64,000 nt of DNA, taken from the NCBI RefSeq assembly GCF_023954305.1, contig NZ_JAMLIG010000003.1, forward strand, positions 1-64,000, read 5' to 3'. Source of the stretch: Mesorhizobium sp. (GTDB lineage: Bacteria > Pseudomonadota > Alphaproteobacteria > Rhizobiales > Rhizobiaceae). Position numbers and translations under genes: made by a program. The number at the start of each line of letters is the position of its first letter. Position 1 is the first letter of the stretch. This document shows positions 35,456-44,901 of the stretch, in pieces. The notes below the pieces were generated by a model. That model had not been told where the DNA came from and made no database searches. It worked only from the letters and a program-made list of their open reading frames with translations.

Positions 35456-36386
35456 CGACAACCTCCCTGAAATAGCGGTTGTAAGCCTGGTCGAGGCGCG
35501 CACGGCGAAGATCCAGGTTCCTGAGCAATCCGCCGCCCTGCACGACGAGGCGGGCAAGGTCGGGGCGGACGTCGCGCGTGGCCTCGACTTCCCAATGGCC
35601 GGCGTCGCCCTGCCGGACGGACTTGACGCCGTCGGTCAGAACGGCCACCTTCTGCAGATCAATCCCGTCCGCCTCAATATCAACAACGAAGGCGCCGCCG
35701 TCGATCCTGGCCGCCAGTTCCTCGACCGTGCCGACGAAGCCGATCCGGCCCTTGTTGAACAGGGCGACCCGGTGGCAGATCGACTGCACGACATCGAGCA
35801 TGTGCGAGGAAAGCAGGATGGTCATGCCATCCCGGCTGAGGCGCTGGATCAGGTCCAGCAGATCCTGTGTGGACTGCGGATCGAGCCCGGAGGTCGGTTC
35901 GTCGAGGATCGCGACCTTACAGTCCCGCATCAACAGTTCGGCGATGCCCAGCCGCTGGCGCATGCCACGCGAATAAGTGGCTACCGGGCGGTCGGCGGCG
36001 TCGACCAGTCGCACCTTGTCGACTGCAGCGGCAATACGCTCCTTTGCCAAGTCGCGGGATAGCCCGGCCAGCCGCGCCGTATAGGCGAGGTTCTCGCGGC
36101 CGGTCATAGCGTCGTAGAAGCCGACCTGATCGGGCAGGTAGCCAACCTCGCGTTTGACCTCCAGCGGTTGCCGCAGCGGGTCCCTGCCGAGAATGCTGAC
36201 GCTTCCGTCGCTTGGTTCCGTCAGCCCCAGAAGCATGAGGATAGTGGTGGTCTTGCCAGCGCCGTTCGGTCCGAGCAGGCCGATCACTTCGCCGGCCGAG
36301 ACGGACAGATCGACACCGGCGACGGCGACGGCGGCCCCGTAGCGCTTGGTGAGGTCCTTTGCCTTTATCACGGGTGTAGTGCTCAT
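35445..36386 (-). CDS. ABC transporter ATP-binding protein (NosF-like)
   Basis: The 313-residue ATPase has Walker A GPNGAGKTT, signature YSRGMRQRLGIAE, Walker B VAILDEPTSGLDP and H-loop LSSHML, followed by a C-terminal extension of about 90 residues as in the ABC-2/NosF class. The start at MSTTPVIK overlaps the stop of the NEW3 gene as ATGA. It pairs with the permease that follows. Confidence 0.92.
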   Translation of the reverse strand: MSTTPVIKAKDLTKRYGAAVAVAGVDLSVSAGEVIGLLGPNGAGKTTTILMLLGLTEPSDGSVSILGRDPLRQPLEVKREVGYLPDQVGFYDAMTGRENLAYTARLAGLSRDLAKERIAAAVDKVRLVDAADRPVATYSRGMRQRLGIAELLMRDCKVAILDEPTSGLDPQSTQDLLDLIQRLSRDGMTILLSSHMLDVVQSICHRVALFNKGRIGFVGTVEELAARIDGGAFVVDIEADGIDLQKVAVLTDGVKSVRQGDAGHWEVEATRDVRPDLARLVVQGGGLLRNLDLRRARLDQAYNRYFREVVDAA

Positions 36387-37576
36387 CGCCGTCCGTACCT
36401 CATCACCGCGCCGCCCAACACCAGAACCGCCGCAGCGATGGCGCCGACGCCAACGACGCCCCAAAGCGTCGATGTTCTCACCGTTGTGCGGAACTGTATC
36501 TCCTCCGACACCGGGCCTCCCGTCGCACGCAGCGTCACCATGTAGTCGCCGGCAACGGCGCGTTCGGAAGGTGTGATCTTCACCGAGACTTCGCTCGTAG
36601 CGTTCGGGGCGATCTGCGCCACCTGCTTCGGATCGAATTCGACGTTCCAGCCGGAAGGCGGCGTCGCCGAGAGTTCGAGATCGGTCGCGGGCGCGCTGCC
36701 GGTGTTGACGAGGGTGAAGGTAAAGCTCGTCTCCTTACCGGCCTCGGCCACGCCCGACAATCGCTCCTGTGGCCCAACGATCCGCACCTGCGGCTCGCCG
36801 GTCACCTCGAGGCTGAGTTCCGTGGTGCCGGTCTGGCCGTTGCCCGAGACCTGGAAACCGACAGGATAGCGGCCGGCGGGCACAGCGCGGGATGGTACCA
36901 CCTCGATCGTCACCGTCTCGCTGCTGCCTGCTTCGATCGGCAGACCGGTGATCTCCTCCGAGCCATAGCCCTTCTTGAACCGCGTCTGAAAGCCTTGCGG
37001 CACGTCTGCCGAAAGGTTGAACAGCCCCTCCTCCGCGCCTTCGTTCGTCACCTTGACCTTGAAGGCGAAGGTCGTGCGCGCCGAACCGCGCAGCGCCGGC
37101 AACTCAGGCTCGAGCTCAATGCGACCATCGTCGGCCTTTTCTGCAGAGAACCGCACGGTGAGCGGCAGTGCAATTGTCTCGGCGCCGGTGCGGGCGCGCA
37201 CCTCGATGGCATGGGTCTCGTCGGGCGCTGCGTCGGCTGGCGGGGTCAACTCAAGCGTCAGACGCTCGGTCGAATCCGGCCCGACAATCGCGGCCGTCAC
37301 CTCCTGGCCGCCGCCCTTCAGCGCCCACTCCCAGCCTTCCGGTACGCCAGATACTTCGATCGTCGCGCGCTGGGGCGGCAGCTTCTCATTGCGCAGCGTG
37401 AGTGCGATCGACTCCGTCTCTCCCGGCTGGATCGCGAGCTCGGGATAGGGTGTCGTCAGCCAGAAGCCGGTCAGTTCCGCCGGCCGGTTCGGGGTGTCCT
37501 GCGCGGCGACCGGCAGCGGCGCCATCAGCGTGCCCGCCAGCGCCGCAGCCATGACGGCACGGGTTGTCCTTCTCAT
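36383..37576 (-). CDS. NEW3-domain membrane-anchored exported protein
   Basis: The 397-residue protein has a signal peptide (MRRTTRAVMAAALAGTLMA, cleavage after VAAQ near 25), three immunoglobulin-like NEW3 domains of about 110 residues in the exported part (recurrent GVPEGWEW, VPQGFQTRF and PPSGWNVEF motifs), and one C-terminal membrane helix (about 372-391) with a short RYGRR cytoplasmic end. It should be a periplasmic receptor-like partner tethered to the membrane next to the ABC permease. AGGGAG precedes ATG 37576. It leads the operon; 52 bases separate it from the DegP-like gene upstream. Confidence 0.85.
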   Translation of the reverse strand: MRRTTRAVMAAALAGTLMAPLPVAAQDTPNRPAELTGFWLTTPYPELAIQPGETESIALTLRNEKLPPQRATIEVSGVPEGWEWALKGGGQEVTAAIVGPDSTERLTLELTPPADAAPDETHAIEVRARTGAETIALPLTVRFSAEKADDGRIELEPELPALRGSARTTFAFKVKVTNEGAEEGLFNLSADVPQGFQTRFKKGYGSEEITGLPIEAGSSETVTIEVVPSRAVPAGRYPVGFQVSGNGQTGTTELSLEVTGEPQVRIVGPQERLSGVAEAGKETSFTFTLVNTGSAPATDLELSATPPSGWNVEFDPKQVAQIAPNATSEVSVKITPSERAVAGDYMVTLRATGGPVSEEIQFRTTVRTSTLWGVVGVGAIAAAVLVLGGAVMRYGRR

Positions 37577-37628
37577 CTTCTTTCTCCCTGGAACGGTTGC
37601 ACAGATCCACATGACTGAGCCTCTCTCG

Positions 37629-38999
37629 CTATCGGACCACCAGCAGCAACCGGCTGCCGCCACGGAAGAGGTCGAGCGCAACGGTGCCGCGCGCGTGGCT
37701 CAGCAAACGCCTCAGGTCGGTTACCGACCTGACCGGTTGGCGGTTGACCGCGGCGATGACGTCGCCCGGCCGAATGCCAGCGCGTGCGGCGGGACTGTCC
37801 GGCTCTACGGCCTCGACGAAGACGTTGCCGGACGCATCCTGGAAGGTCGCACCGGCAAGCCGGTCGGGAAGCGCGTTCGCGACTCCTGCCGTGCCACTTT
37901 CGGCCTCTACGCGCATGCCGGCCGAATGGCGTTCGCCATCGCGCAACCAGGAGACCTCCACCTCCGAGCCGACGGGCGCCAGGCCGACGCGGTTGCGCAG
38001 ATCGGCCGAGCCGGAGATGGGACGCCCATCCAACGCGACGATGACGTCGCCGGCTTGCAGACCGGCCTTTGCCGCCGGCGAGTTCTCCTCCACGCTGCCG
38101 ACAACAGCGCCGTAGGCATCCTTGACGCCGAGCGCCTCGGCGAGGTCGGGAGTGAGATCCTGGATCGAGACGCCGATCCGGCCGCGCCGCACCTCGCCGT
38201 GCTCAATGATCTGCTTCATCACTGCCGATGCCATGTCGATCGGCACGGCAAAGCCGATGCCGACATTGCCGCCGGCCGGCGCGATGATCGCGGTATTTAT
38301 GCCGATGAGGCGGCCGTCGGTGGTCACCAGCGCGCCCCCGGAATTGCCGGGATTGATCGAGGCATCGGTCTGGATGAAGTCCTCGTAGCCCTCGACGTTG
38401 ATGCCGCTCCTGCCAAGCGCGCTGACAATCCCGGAAGTCACGGTCTGGCCGAGACCGAACGGATTGCCGATGGCCACAACGCCATCACCGACGCGCAGCG
38501 CATCGGCATCCCCGACCGGCAGCGCGATCAAGTTGTCGGCTTCGATCTTCAGCACCGCAATGTCGGTCGCCTTGTCGCTGCCGACCAGTTCGGCGGTGAA
38601 ACGGCGCCGGTCCTTCAGCGTGACGGCGATTTCGCCGGCGCCTTCCACGACGTGGTGATTGGTCAGCACATAGCCCTTGGCCGCGTCGACGATGACGCCG
38701 GAGCCTGCGCTCATACGCGGCCGCTGTTGCGGCATCTGCGGCAGGTCGAAGAAGCGGCGGAAATAGGGATCGTTGAAAAGCGGGTTGGTCTCGTCCGGCG
38801 CTTGTGACGTCACCGCGATATTGACCACGGCTGGCGTAACCCTCTCCAGCACATCGGGAAGGGACCGTGCGTCGACGGCCTGCGGCGCAGCAGTCTGCGC
38901 CGTCACGGGTGCGACACCGCAACCCGAATTGGATAGAACGATGGCGGCGACCAGAATGGCGAAGAACCGGTTCACCCGCCTTGGCAAGCAAACGATCAT
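37629..38999 (-). CDS. DegP/Do-like periplasmic serine protease with two PDZ domains
   Basis: The 456-residue protein has an N-terminal signal sequence, a trypsin-like domain with the complete triad (His in TNHHVVEG about 115, Asp in ATDIAVLKI about 144, Ser in INPGNSGGAL about 220) and two PDZ domains (about 255-345 and 360-450). This is the layout of DegP/DegQ/MucD proteases that degrade or refold misfolded envelope proteins. GGGAG precedes ATG 38999. The IVLSNSGC segment could be an imperfect lipobox. It lies between GroESL and the ABC operon, all on the same strand. Confidence 0.93.
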   Translation of the reverse strand: MIVCLPRRVNRFFAILVAAIVLSNSGCGVAPVTAQTAAPQAVDARSLPDVLERVTPAVVNIAVTSQAPDETNPLFNDPYFRRFFDLPQMPQQRPRMSAGSGVIVDAAKGYVLTNHHVVEGAGEIAVTLKDRRRFTAELVGSDKATDIAVLKIEADNLIALPVGDADALRVGDGVVAIGNPFGLGQTVTSGIVSALGRSGINVEGYEDFIQTDASINPGNSGGALVTTDGRLIGINTAIIAPAGGNVGIGFAVPIDMASAVMKQIIEHGEVRRGRIGVSIQDLTPDLAEALGVKDAYGAVVGSVEENSPAAKAGLQAGDVIVALDGRPISGSADLRNRVGLAPVGSEVEVSWLRDGERHSAGMRVEAESGTAGVANALPDRLAGATFQDASGNVFVEAVEPDSPAARAGIRPGDVIAAVNRQPVRSVTDLRRLLSHARGTVALDLFRGGSRLLLVVR

Positions 39000-39074
39000 C
39001 GTCGAACTCCCGAACGTCTCTTCTCTCCCTTCTTCCGGGAGGCGGCCATCGGGTCCGCCGCCTCTCGGGCCTGT

Positions 39075-39302
39075 TCACGCTTTGCGGTCAGCAGAAGTTC
39101 CTGCCGAAGCAACGTGCTGTGCGGCAAGAAACATCAGCGTCAATGCCGCGGTTCGCCGGTTCCAGCCGGCGGAATCGGCCATGTCGAGCACCCCCTCGAG
39201 CCACGGCCTGAGCACGTCGCGGCACTCCGCCTCGTGGGCCAGGAAATCACTCGGTGGACGCGTCGGCGATGCGACCGTTCCGATGCCGGGCATGGTGTTC
39301 AT
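39075..39302 (-). CDS. Small protein of unknown function beside groEL
   Basis: The 75-residue product (from MNTMPGIG) is moderately acidic with a helix-rich core (EAECRDVLRPWLEGVLDMAD and RRTAALTLMFLAAQHVAS). I recognise no family. It lies 68 bases after groEL and 75 bases before the DegP-like gene on the same strand, so it may be co-transcribed with them. A weak GAGG site precedes it. Confidence 0.55.
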   Translation of the reverse strand: MNTMPGIGTVASPTRPPSDFLAHEAECRDVLRPWLEGVLDMADSAGWNRRTAALTLMFLAAQHVASAGTSADRKA

Positions 39303-39370
39303 GTCAGCCTCGAATCTCTCCACGGATCCCCGCGCTCCCTCAAGGAAGCGCGGGCGATCCTTAGCTTGCC

Positions 39371-40996
<1,626 letters not shown>

Positions 40997-41050
40997 TGGA
41001 TCACTCCTTCGATAGGCAGCTTTCGTTGACTGGTGGGTTGGAAGAAGCCG

Positions 41051-41365
41051 TCACGCGGCCTTCTTCAGTTCGGCGATCTGTTCGATCACACCCATCACGT
41101 CGCTTTCCTTCATGATGAGCAGGTCCTCGCCGTCGAGCTTGATCTCGGTGCCGGACCACTTGCCGAACAGGATACGGTCGCCGACCTTGACGTCGAGCTC
41201 GACCAGCTTGCCATTCTCGTCGCGGGCGCCCGGACCGACGGCGAGGATTTCGCCTTCGCTCGGTTTCTCCTTCGCGGTATCCGGAATGATGATGCCGCCG
41301 GCCGTCTTTTCCTCGGCTTCGATGCGACGGACCAGGATGCGGTCATGCAATGGACGGAACGCCAT
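41051..41365 (-). CDS. groES: Co-chaperonin GroES (10 kDa)
   Basis: The 104-residue protein has the GroES pattern FRPLHDRILVRRIEAEEKTA at the start, the mobile-loop GGIIIPDTAKEKP and the DLLIMKESDVMGVIE C-terminus. It caps the GroEL ring. It precedes groEL and lies behind the CIRCE element. Confidence 0.97.
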   Translation of the reverse strand: MAFRPLHDRILVRRIEAEEKTAGGIIIPDTAKEKPSEGEILAVGPGARDENGKLVELDVKVGDRILFGKWSGTEIKLDGEDLLIMKESDVMGVIEQIAELKKAA

Positions 41366-41521
41366 TTTCGTTCTCCTTCAAGGACAAACAGATTTTGAGG
41401 TTCCTCTACACCGGACCGGCAATATCGGGCCGATGCGGGGCGCGGCGACCCTTCACAGGCATCGCGCGCATTTCGAGCTAGTTTTGGGATTCTTGAGTTT
41501 CAAGAGGTTGGTGCAAAATTT

Positions 41522-41548
41522 TTAGCACTCGCCTCTATCGAGTGCTAG
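41522..41548 (-). promoter_or_regulatory. CIRCE operator for HrcA upstream of groESL
   Basis: TTAGCACTC (41522-41530), a 9-base spacer and GAGTGCTAG (41540-41548) match the CIRCE consensus inverted repeat (TTAGCACTC-N9-GAGTGCTAA) with one deviation. It lies 157 bases before groES ATG on the same transcription unit. HrcA binds CIRCE and represses until heat shock. On the minus strand, CTTGAAA at 41498-41504 resembles an RpoH -35 box; the -10 is unclear. Confidence 0.93.
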
Positions 41549-41709
41549 GGCCATGAAAACATGCAGCTATTTGCCGTCGGCTTATGTGACGGGGCTTGAA
41601 ATTTACGCGTGGTCGAGCAAAGTTTAAGAACCGCCATGCGCCATGCATGGCTTCTCGAATTGAGATCGAAACGGAGCTTTGGAGCGGCAAATCCGGAAGG
41701 AGGACATCG

Positions 41710-42057
41710 ATGGGCCGAACCGATCTTTCGACGATCATACCTTCACTCGCACCCCGGTCCGACGACCCTGCGCTCGACCGGCTGCTGTCGCCGGGACGCC
41801 ATTTCGACCATCCGGACGACGTGCTGCGCGACGGCACGCTCGACCTGGGCGAGAAGCGGGCGATCCTCTCCTCATGGGCTTCCGACGCCTGCGCGGTCGA
41901 ATCCATGCCAGCGCTGCGGAAGCCTCCCGGCGCCAGGCAGCCGATCTCCTTCGATTCCATCATGGACGCGCTGCGGCGACTGGACGTCCTGGGCCCGGCG
42001 GCCGACGGCGGAATCGGAATCACGCGGCACCTGGAGCGGCAGCGGCTCGATGCCTGA
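41710..42057 (+). CDS. Hypothetical protein upstream of usg
   Basis: The 115-residue product starts MGRTDLSTII with GGAGGAC 6 bases upstream. It contains RHFDHPDDVLRDGTLDLGEK and SWASDACAVESMPALRKPPG, a pattern I remember from short rhizobial stress-region proteins but cannot name. It is divergent from groESL and 17 bases before usg, so it is likely in the same operon. Good coding bias. Confidence 0.65.
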   Translation: MGRTDLSTIIPSLAPRSDDPALDRLLSPGRHFDHPDDVLRDGTLDLGEKRAILSSWASDACAVESMPALRKPPGARQPISFDSIMDALRRLDVLGPAADGGIGITRHLERQRLDA

Positions 42058-42074
42058 GAAGGAAAGGACAGAGG

Positions 42075-42353
42075 ATGGTTGCAGTGGCGAGCCGGGAGTT
42101 CCGGATGCAGATGGAAGGTTATGGGTTGACGACCGCCGAGATTCACTACCACATGCCCGACCACCCGAGCCTGCTGCAGCTTTACGTCTGGCAGGACTTT
42201 GATCTCGCGCCAGATTTCCCCGAACTGCGCGGCTTCCTGGGCTACTGGAAGGAAACGCTGGAGGGCGCGCTGCACTCGGTGCGCGTCGCCCACCATCGCC
42301 TGATCCGGCCGTCCGAGTGGAAGGCCGTGGACGGCATCATCGCGATTCACTGA
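42075..42353 (+). CDS. usg: Usg family protein
   Basis: The 92-residue product matches the alphaproteobacterial Usg family (REFRMQMEGYGLTTAEIHYH, LLQLYVWQDFDLAPDFPELR, KETLEGALHSVRVAHH). The family is often mislabelled as aspartate-semialdehyde dehydrogenase-related; its true function is unknown. AGGACAGAGG precedes ATG 42075. Its stop overlaps the 3' end of the opposite-strand DUF982 gene. Confidence 0.85.
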   Translation: MVAVASREFRMQMEGYGLTTAEIHYHMPDHPSLLQLYVWQDFDLAPDFPELRGFLGYWKETLEGALHSVRVAHHRLIRPSEWKAVDGIIAIH

Positions 42354-42576
42354 GCGCCGGCGGCCGCAACGAGTGCATCGCCTGATCCCGGCCGGTGCCA
42401 GCCCGCGCGCTCGAGCGCCGTCGGCCCGGCAACAGCCTGCGCCAGCTTCCGCCTCGCGCCCATTGCGGCCATTCGTTCTGAAGGCATTCGATCGCCTCGA
42501 AGCTGGTCGCGACCTTGCGGTCGCCCGTGCCGGGCAAATGCAGGATCACGTGTTCCGAAAACGCGATGTCGTTCAT
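42337..42576 (-). CDS. DUF982-like protein, possibly frameshifted at the C-terminus
   Basis: From ATG 42576 (GGAGGAA upstream, 4-base spacing) the product begins MNDIAFSEHVILHLPGTGDR and continues KVATSFEAIECLQNEWPQW, the first two thirds of a DUF982 domain. The following residues in this frame are an arginine-rich run. Reading one frame over from about 42450 gives a helical alanine-rich tail (KLAQAVAGPTALERAGW) closer to the family. A single-base indel is likely, but a divergent natural C-terminus cannot be excluded. Confidence 0.55.
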   Translation of the reverse strand: MNDIAFSEHVILHLPGTGDRKVATSFEAIECLQNEWPQWARGGSWRRLLPGRRRSSARAGTGRDQAMHSLRPPALSESR

Positions 42577-42695
42577 CACTTCCTCCAGTAGTTCTGATCG
42601 TCTTTTCGAAGAAGCAAGGGGAAGGTGCGCCCTTCCCAAAAACGACATGGTCAGCTAGCGGCCCGAGTTCAAGACGCGCGGGCCGGAACCACGTG

Positions 42696-42914
42696 CTACG
42701 GTTCGTCCTCGTCCGGTTCCAGCATTTCGATCAGCCTGCCGACACCTGTGCCCGGCAGCGGGCGCCCGGCGCCGATCAGGGCTTCGTCGTTACGGAGCCA
42801 GCCCCAGGCTTCCCGCAGTTCTTCGGCCGATGCGCCGGTCCCCATCAGCTCCGCGACGAGTTCATCGTCGACCGGCCCAAGGATGGATACGATTTCTTTG
42901 CGTGTAATCGCCAT
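42696..42914 (-). CDS. Small acidic protein of unknown function
   Basis: The 72-residue product (MAITRKEIVSILGPVDDELV, AEELREAWGWLRNDEALIG, acidic LEPDEDEP tail) is a small helical protein common in rhizobial stress regions as far as I recall; no function is known. GGGAGG lies 7 bases before ATG 42914. It is divergent from the Hsp20 operon. Confidence 0.65.
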   Translation of the reverse strand: MAITRKEIVSILGPVDDELVAELMGTGASAEELREAWGWLRNDEALIGAGRPLPGTGVGRLIEMLEPDEDEP

Positions 42915-43044
42915 CGTCCAGCCTCCCAATATTTGCGACCGATTCTGAGTAGGTGACGTCTGGAACGCCGCAGTTCCGCTCGGCGTTCCGACGACAATTT
43001 TGGTTTCGTAAGGGTCTTGACGCTCGAAAAAACGATTCCTAGCT

Positions 43045-43140
43045 CAATGGAGCCGGTCGCTGAACAGGACCGGCATTGGTCAGGGAGCGCCAGCTTCTTG
43101 GCGCTCCTCGTACCCATGTTGCTCAATGGAGGATATGGCT
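43045..43140 (+). promoter_or_regulatory. ROSE-type RNA thermometer in the hsp20 5' leader
   Basis: Three successive hairpins precede the Hsp20 start: arms 43052-43058/43068-43074, arms 43084-43092/43099-43107, and a last hairpin 43114-43138. In the last, UUGCUC (43119-43124) pairs with the Shine-Dalgarno GAGGA (43129-43133) through a 10-bp stem that contains a single bulged G at 43121. The bulged G opposite the SD and the UUGCU word are hallmarks of ROSE elements, which melt on heating and allow translation. CTTGAC at 43016-43021 with CCTAG about 16 bases later is a candidate RpoH promoter. Confidence 0.85.
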
Positions 43141-43620
43141 ATGAGAACAGCATTCGACTTTTCCCCGCTCTATCGGTCGAGCGTCGGCTTCGATCGAGTC
43201 TTCGACCTTCTCGAGAACGCGAGCCGGGCGACAACGACGATCGACAACTGGCCCCCTTACGATATCGCCAGGACCGGCGAGGACGACTACCGCATAACCA
43301 TGGCGGTGGCCGGCTTCAGCCAGGACGAGCTGTCTATGACGCAGGAGCAGAACATGCTTCTGGTGACCGGCGAGAAGAAGAACGAAGACAAGGCCGAGTA
43401 TCTGCATCGTGGCATCGCCGGTCGCGCGTTCGAACGCCGCTTCCAGTTGGCCGACCATGTGAAGGTCACTGGCGCCGGCCTGGAGAACGGCCTGCTGACG
43501 ATCGATCTCAAGCGCGAGATTCCCGAAGAGATGAAGCCGCGCCGGATCGAGATCGGCAGCGCCGCGGCCGTGCCGAAGGTCGCGCAGCGCAAGATCGAGG
43601 CCGAAAAGCAGGCCGCCTGA
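43141..43620 (+). CDS. Small heat shock protein (Hsp20/IbpA type)
   Basis: The 159-residue protein begins MRTAFDFSPLYRSSVGFDRV, the typical class A rhizobial sHsp N-terminus, and has an alpha-crystallin domain (about 35-140: YDIARTGEDDYRITMAVAGF ... GLENGLLTIDLKREIPEE). It prevents aggregation of unfolded proteins as large oligomers. ATG 43141 was chosen because it follows the SD by 7 bases and fits the thermometer structure; ATG 43126 and 43135 lie inside the hairpin. Confidence 0.93.
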   Translation: MRTAFDFSPLYRSSVGFDRVFDLLENASRATTTIDNWPPYDIARTGEDDYRITMAVAGFSQDELSMTQEQNMLLVTGEKKNEDKAEYLHRGIAGRAFERRFQLADHVKVTGAGLENGLLTIDLKREIPEEMKPRRIEIGSAAAVPKVAQRKIEAEKQAA

Positions 43621-43718
43621 AACAATCCACGATGATGCTCCCAAGAGCCGGACGTCCGCGTCCGGCTCCCGGCGGAGCCTTGCTGAAGGCATCATGAAGA
43701 CATGAAAGGAGACATACG

Positions 43719-44237
43719 ATGAGCGTACGTGATCTGATCCCCTGGGGCCGTAACAACGGCAACCAGCTTCCGACCGTTTTCCGCGATGACGACCGCGACC
43801 CGTTCCTGTCACTCCATCGCGAGGTGAACCGGTTGTTCGACGACGTTTTCCGCGGCTTCGACAGCCGTTTGCCGACCCTCGGCAGGTTCTCCTCCTTCGG
43901 CGGCGGAGGCTGGCCGAACGTGGAAGTCTCCGATGGCGAGAAGGAGATCCGTGTTGCGGCCGAGGTTCCCGGCCTGGAGGAGAAGGACATTGAGGTTCTT
44001 CTCGAAGACGGCGTGCTAACGCTGAAGGGAGAGAAGAGGTCCGAGACCGAGGACAAGGACCGTCAGTTCTCGGAGCGCTTCTACGGCCGCTTCGAGCGCC
44101 GCATACCGCTGGGCTATGAGGTCGAGGACGACAAGGTCAACGCCGATTTCAAGAACGGCGTGCTGACCGTCGCCCTGCCCAAGAGCAAGCGAGCGCAGGC
44201 GAAAGCCAAGCGCATCGCCATCAACGGCAAGAGCTGA
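43719..44237 (+). CDS. Small heat shock protein (Hsp20), second gene
   Basis: The 172-residue protein has an N-terminal region rich in Phe/Gly (LFDDVFRGFDSRLPTLG, FSSFGGGGWPNVEVSDG) and an alpha-crystallin domain with EIRVAAEVPGLEEKDIEVLL, LTLKGEKRSE and FKNGVLTVALPKS. It is of a different class from the preceding sHsp (class C-like), so mixed functions are likely. AAGGAGA precedes ATG 43719. The 98-base gap contains stems and a CTTGCT word (43679-43684) that can pair with AGGAG (43707-43711), a possible second thermometer. Confidence 0.93.
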   Translation: MSVRDLIPWGRNNGNQLPTVFRDDDRDPFLSLHREVNRLFDDVFRGFDSRLPTLGRFSSFGGGGWPNVEVSDGEKEIRVAAEVPGLEEKDIEVLLEDGVLTLKGEKRSETEDKDRQFSERFYGRFERRIPLGYEVEDDKVNADFKNGVLTVALPKSKRAQAKAKRIAINGKS

Positions 44238-44250
44238 TCCGGCCAAACCA

Positions 44251-44280
44251 GCCGGAGGCGGGACCATGACCGCCTCCGGC
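44251..44280 (+). terminator. Hairpin terminator after the hsp20 genes
   Basis: Perfect 11-bp arms at 44251-44261 and 44270-44280 with an 8-base loop lie 13 bases after the second Hsp20 stop. T-rich but not a pure T run follows (ACATCCTTCACCTTCTTC). Likely the operon end. Confidence 0.6.
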
Positions 44281-44663
44281 ACATCCTTCACCTTCTTCAG
44301 GGAGGGATGAACGATGGAGACGCTGCACAGGAACAACGCACTCTATGAATGACGCATACTGGGCCGTGCAATGACAAGCGGCCTGCTTTTTCACAGGCAT
44401 TGTCGTTCGGCCGATCGGTCTTTCCGAAGGCGCCGTGGCGCGGATCTACCGGCCCGGCCACTCTGTCAGGACATCTGCGAGGACCGTATCTGCCTGGCGG
44501 CTGACGTTCGAGCGCCGCGCCCATTCAATCGTTGTTAGAATTTCGACCGTAGTTCTCGGTGCAGTCGGCCATCTCCTCTTCCAGATGCGCTTCGACGCGC
44601 TTCTCGCAGGCTCCACAGGGCGTCTCATCTGTCACATGGCATCATTTCAGTTCGAGACGCAAG
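44281..44663. other. Intergenic stretch, one very small doubtful frame
   Basis: About 380 bases between the hsp20 terminator and the relaxase-operon end. On the minus strand GTG 44635 opens a 36-codon frame (MTDETPCGACEKRVEAHLEE ... stop at 44525) with a CxxC pair and acidic helix, but there is no ribosome site. I treat it as unproven. Nothing else was seen. Confidence 0.3.
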
Positions 44664-44891
44664 TTACCCCCAAAACCCGAGGAACCAGTTCCTGATCGGA
44701 ATGAGGCAGCCTTCGAAGGTGCTGTAGGCCCTCACAATCCAGTCTTCCAACATGCGCAGCTGCGGCCCGAAATAGATCAGTGGACCGACCACAACGAACG
44801 CCAGCAGCAGATAGGCGGAAATGGGGTCGAGGCCTTGGTCATCCGAGCCTTCGGGCGGTGGAAGCGGGTTGATGTCCCAATCGCGTTTCAT
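44664..44891 (-). CDS. Small membrane protein downstream of the relaxase
   Basis: The 75-residue product (MKRDWDINPLPPPEGSDDQG, then YLLLAFVVVGPLIYFGPQLR) has one membrane helix (about 26-44) with an acidic N-terminus and a tryptophan-rich C-terminus. GGAG precedes ATG 44891, and its start is 10 bases after the relaxase stop. It is probably translated with the relaxase and may anchor or localise the transfer complex (inference). Confidence 0.65.
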   Translation of the reverse strand: MKRDWDINPLPPPEGSDDQGLDPISAYLLLAFVVVGPLIYFGPQLRMLEDWIVRAYSTFEGCLIPIRNWFLGFWG

Positions 44892-44901
44892 CTGTTGCTC
44901 C

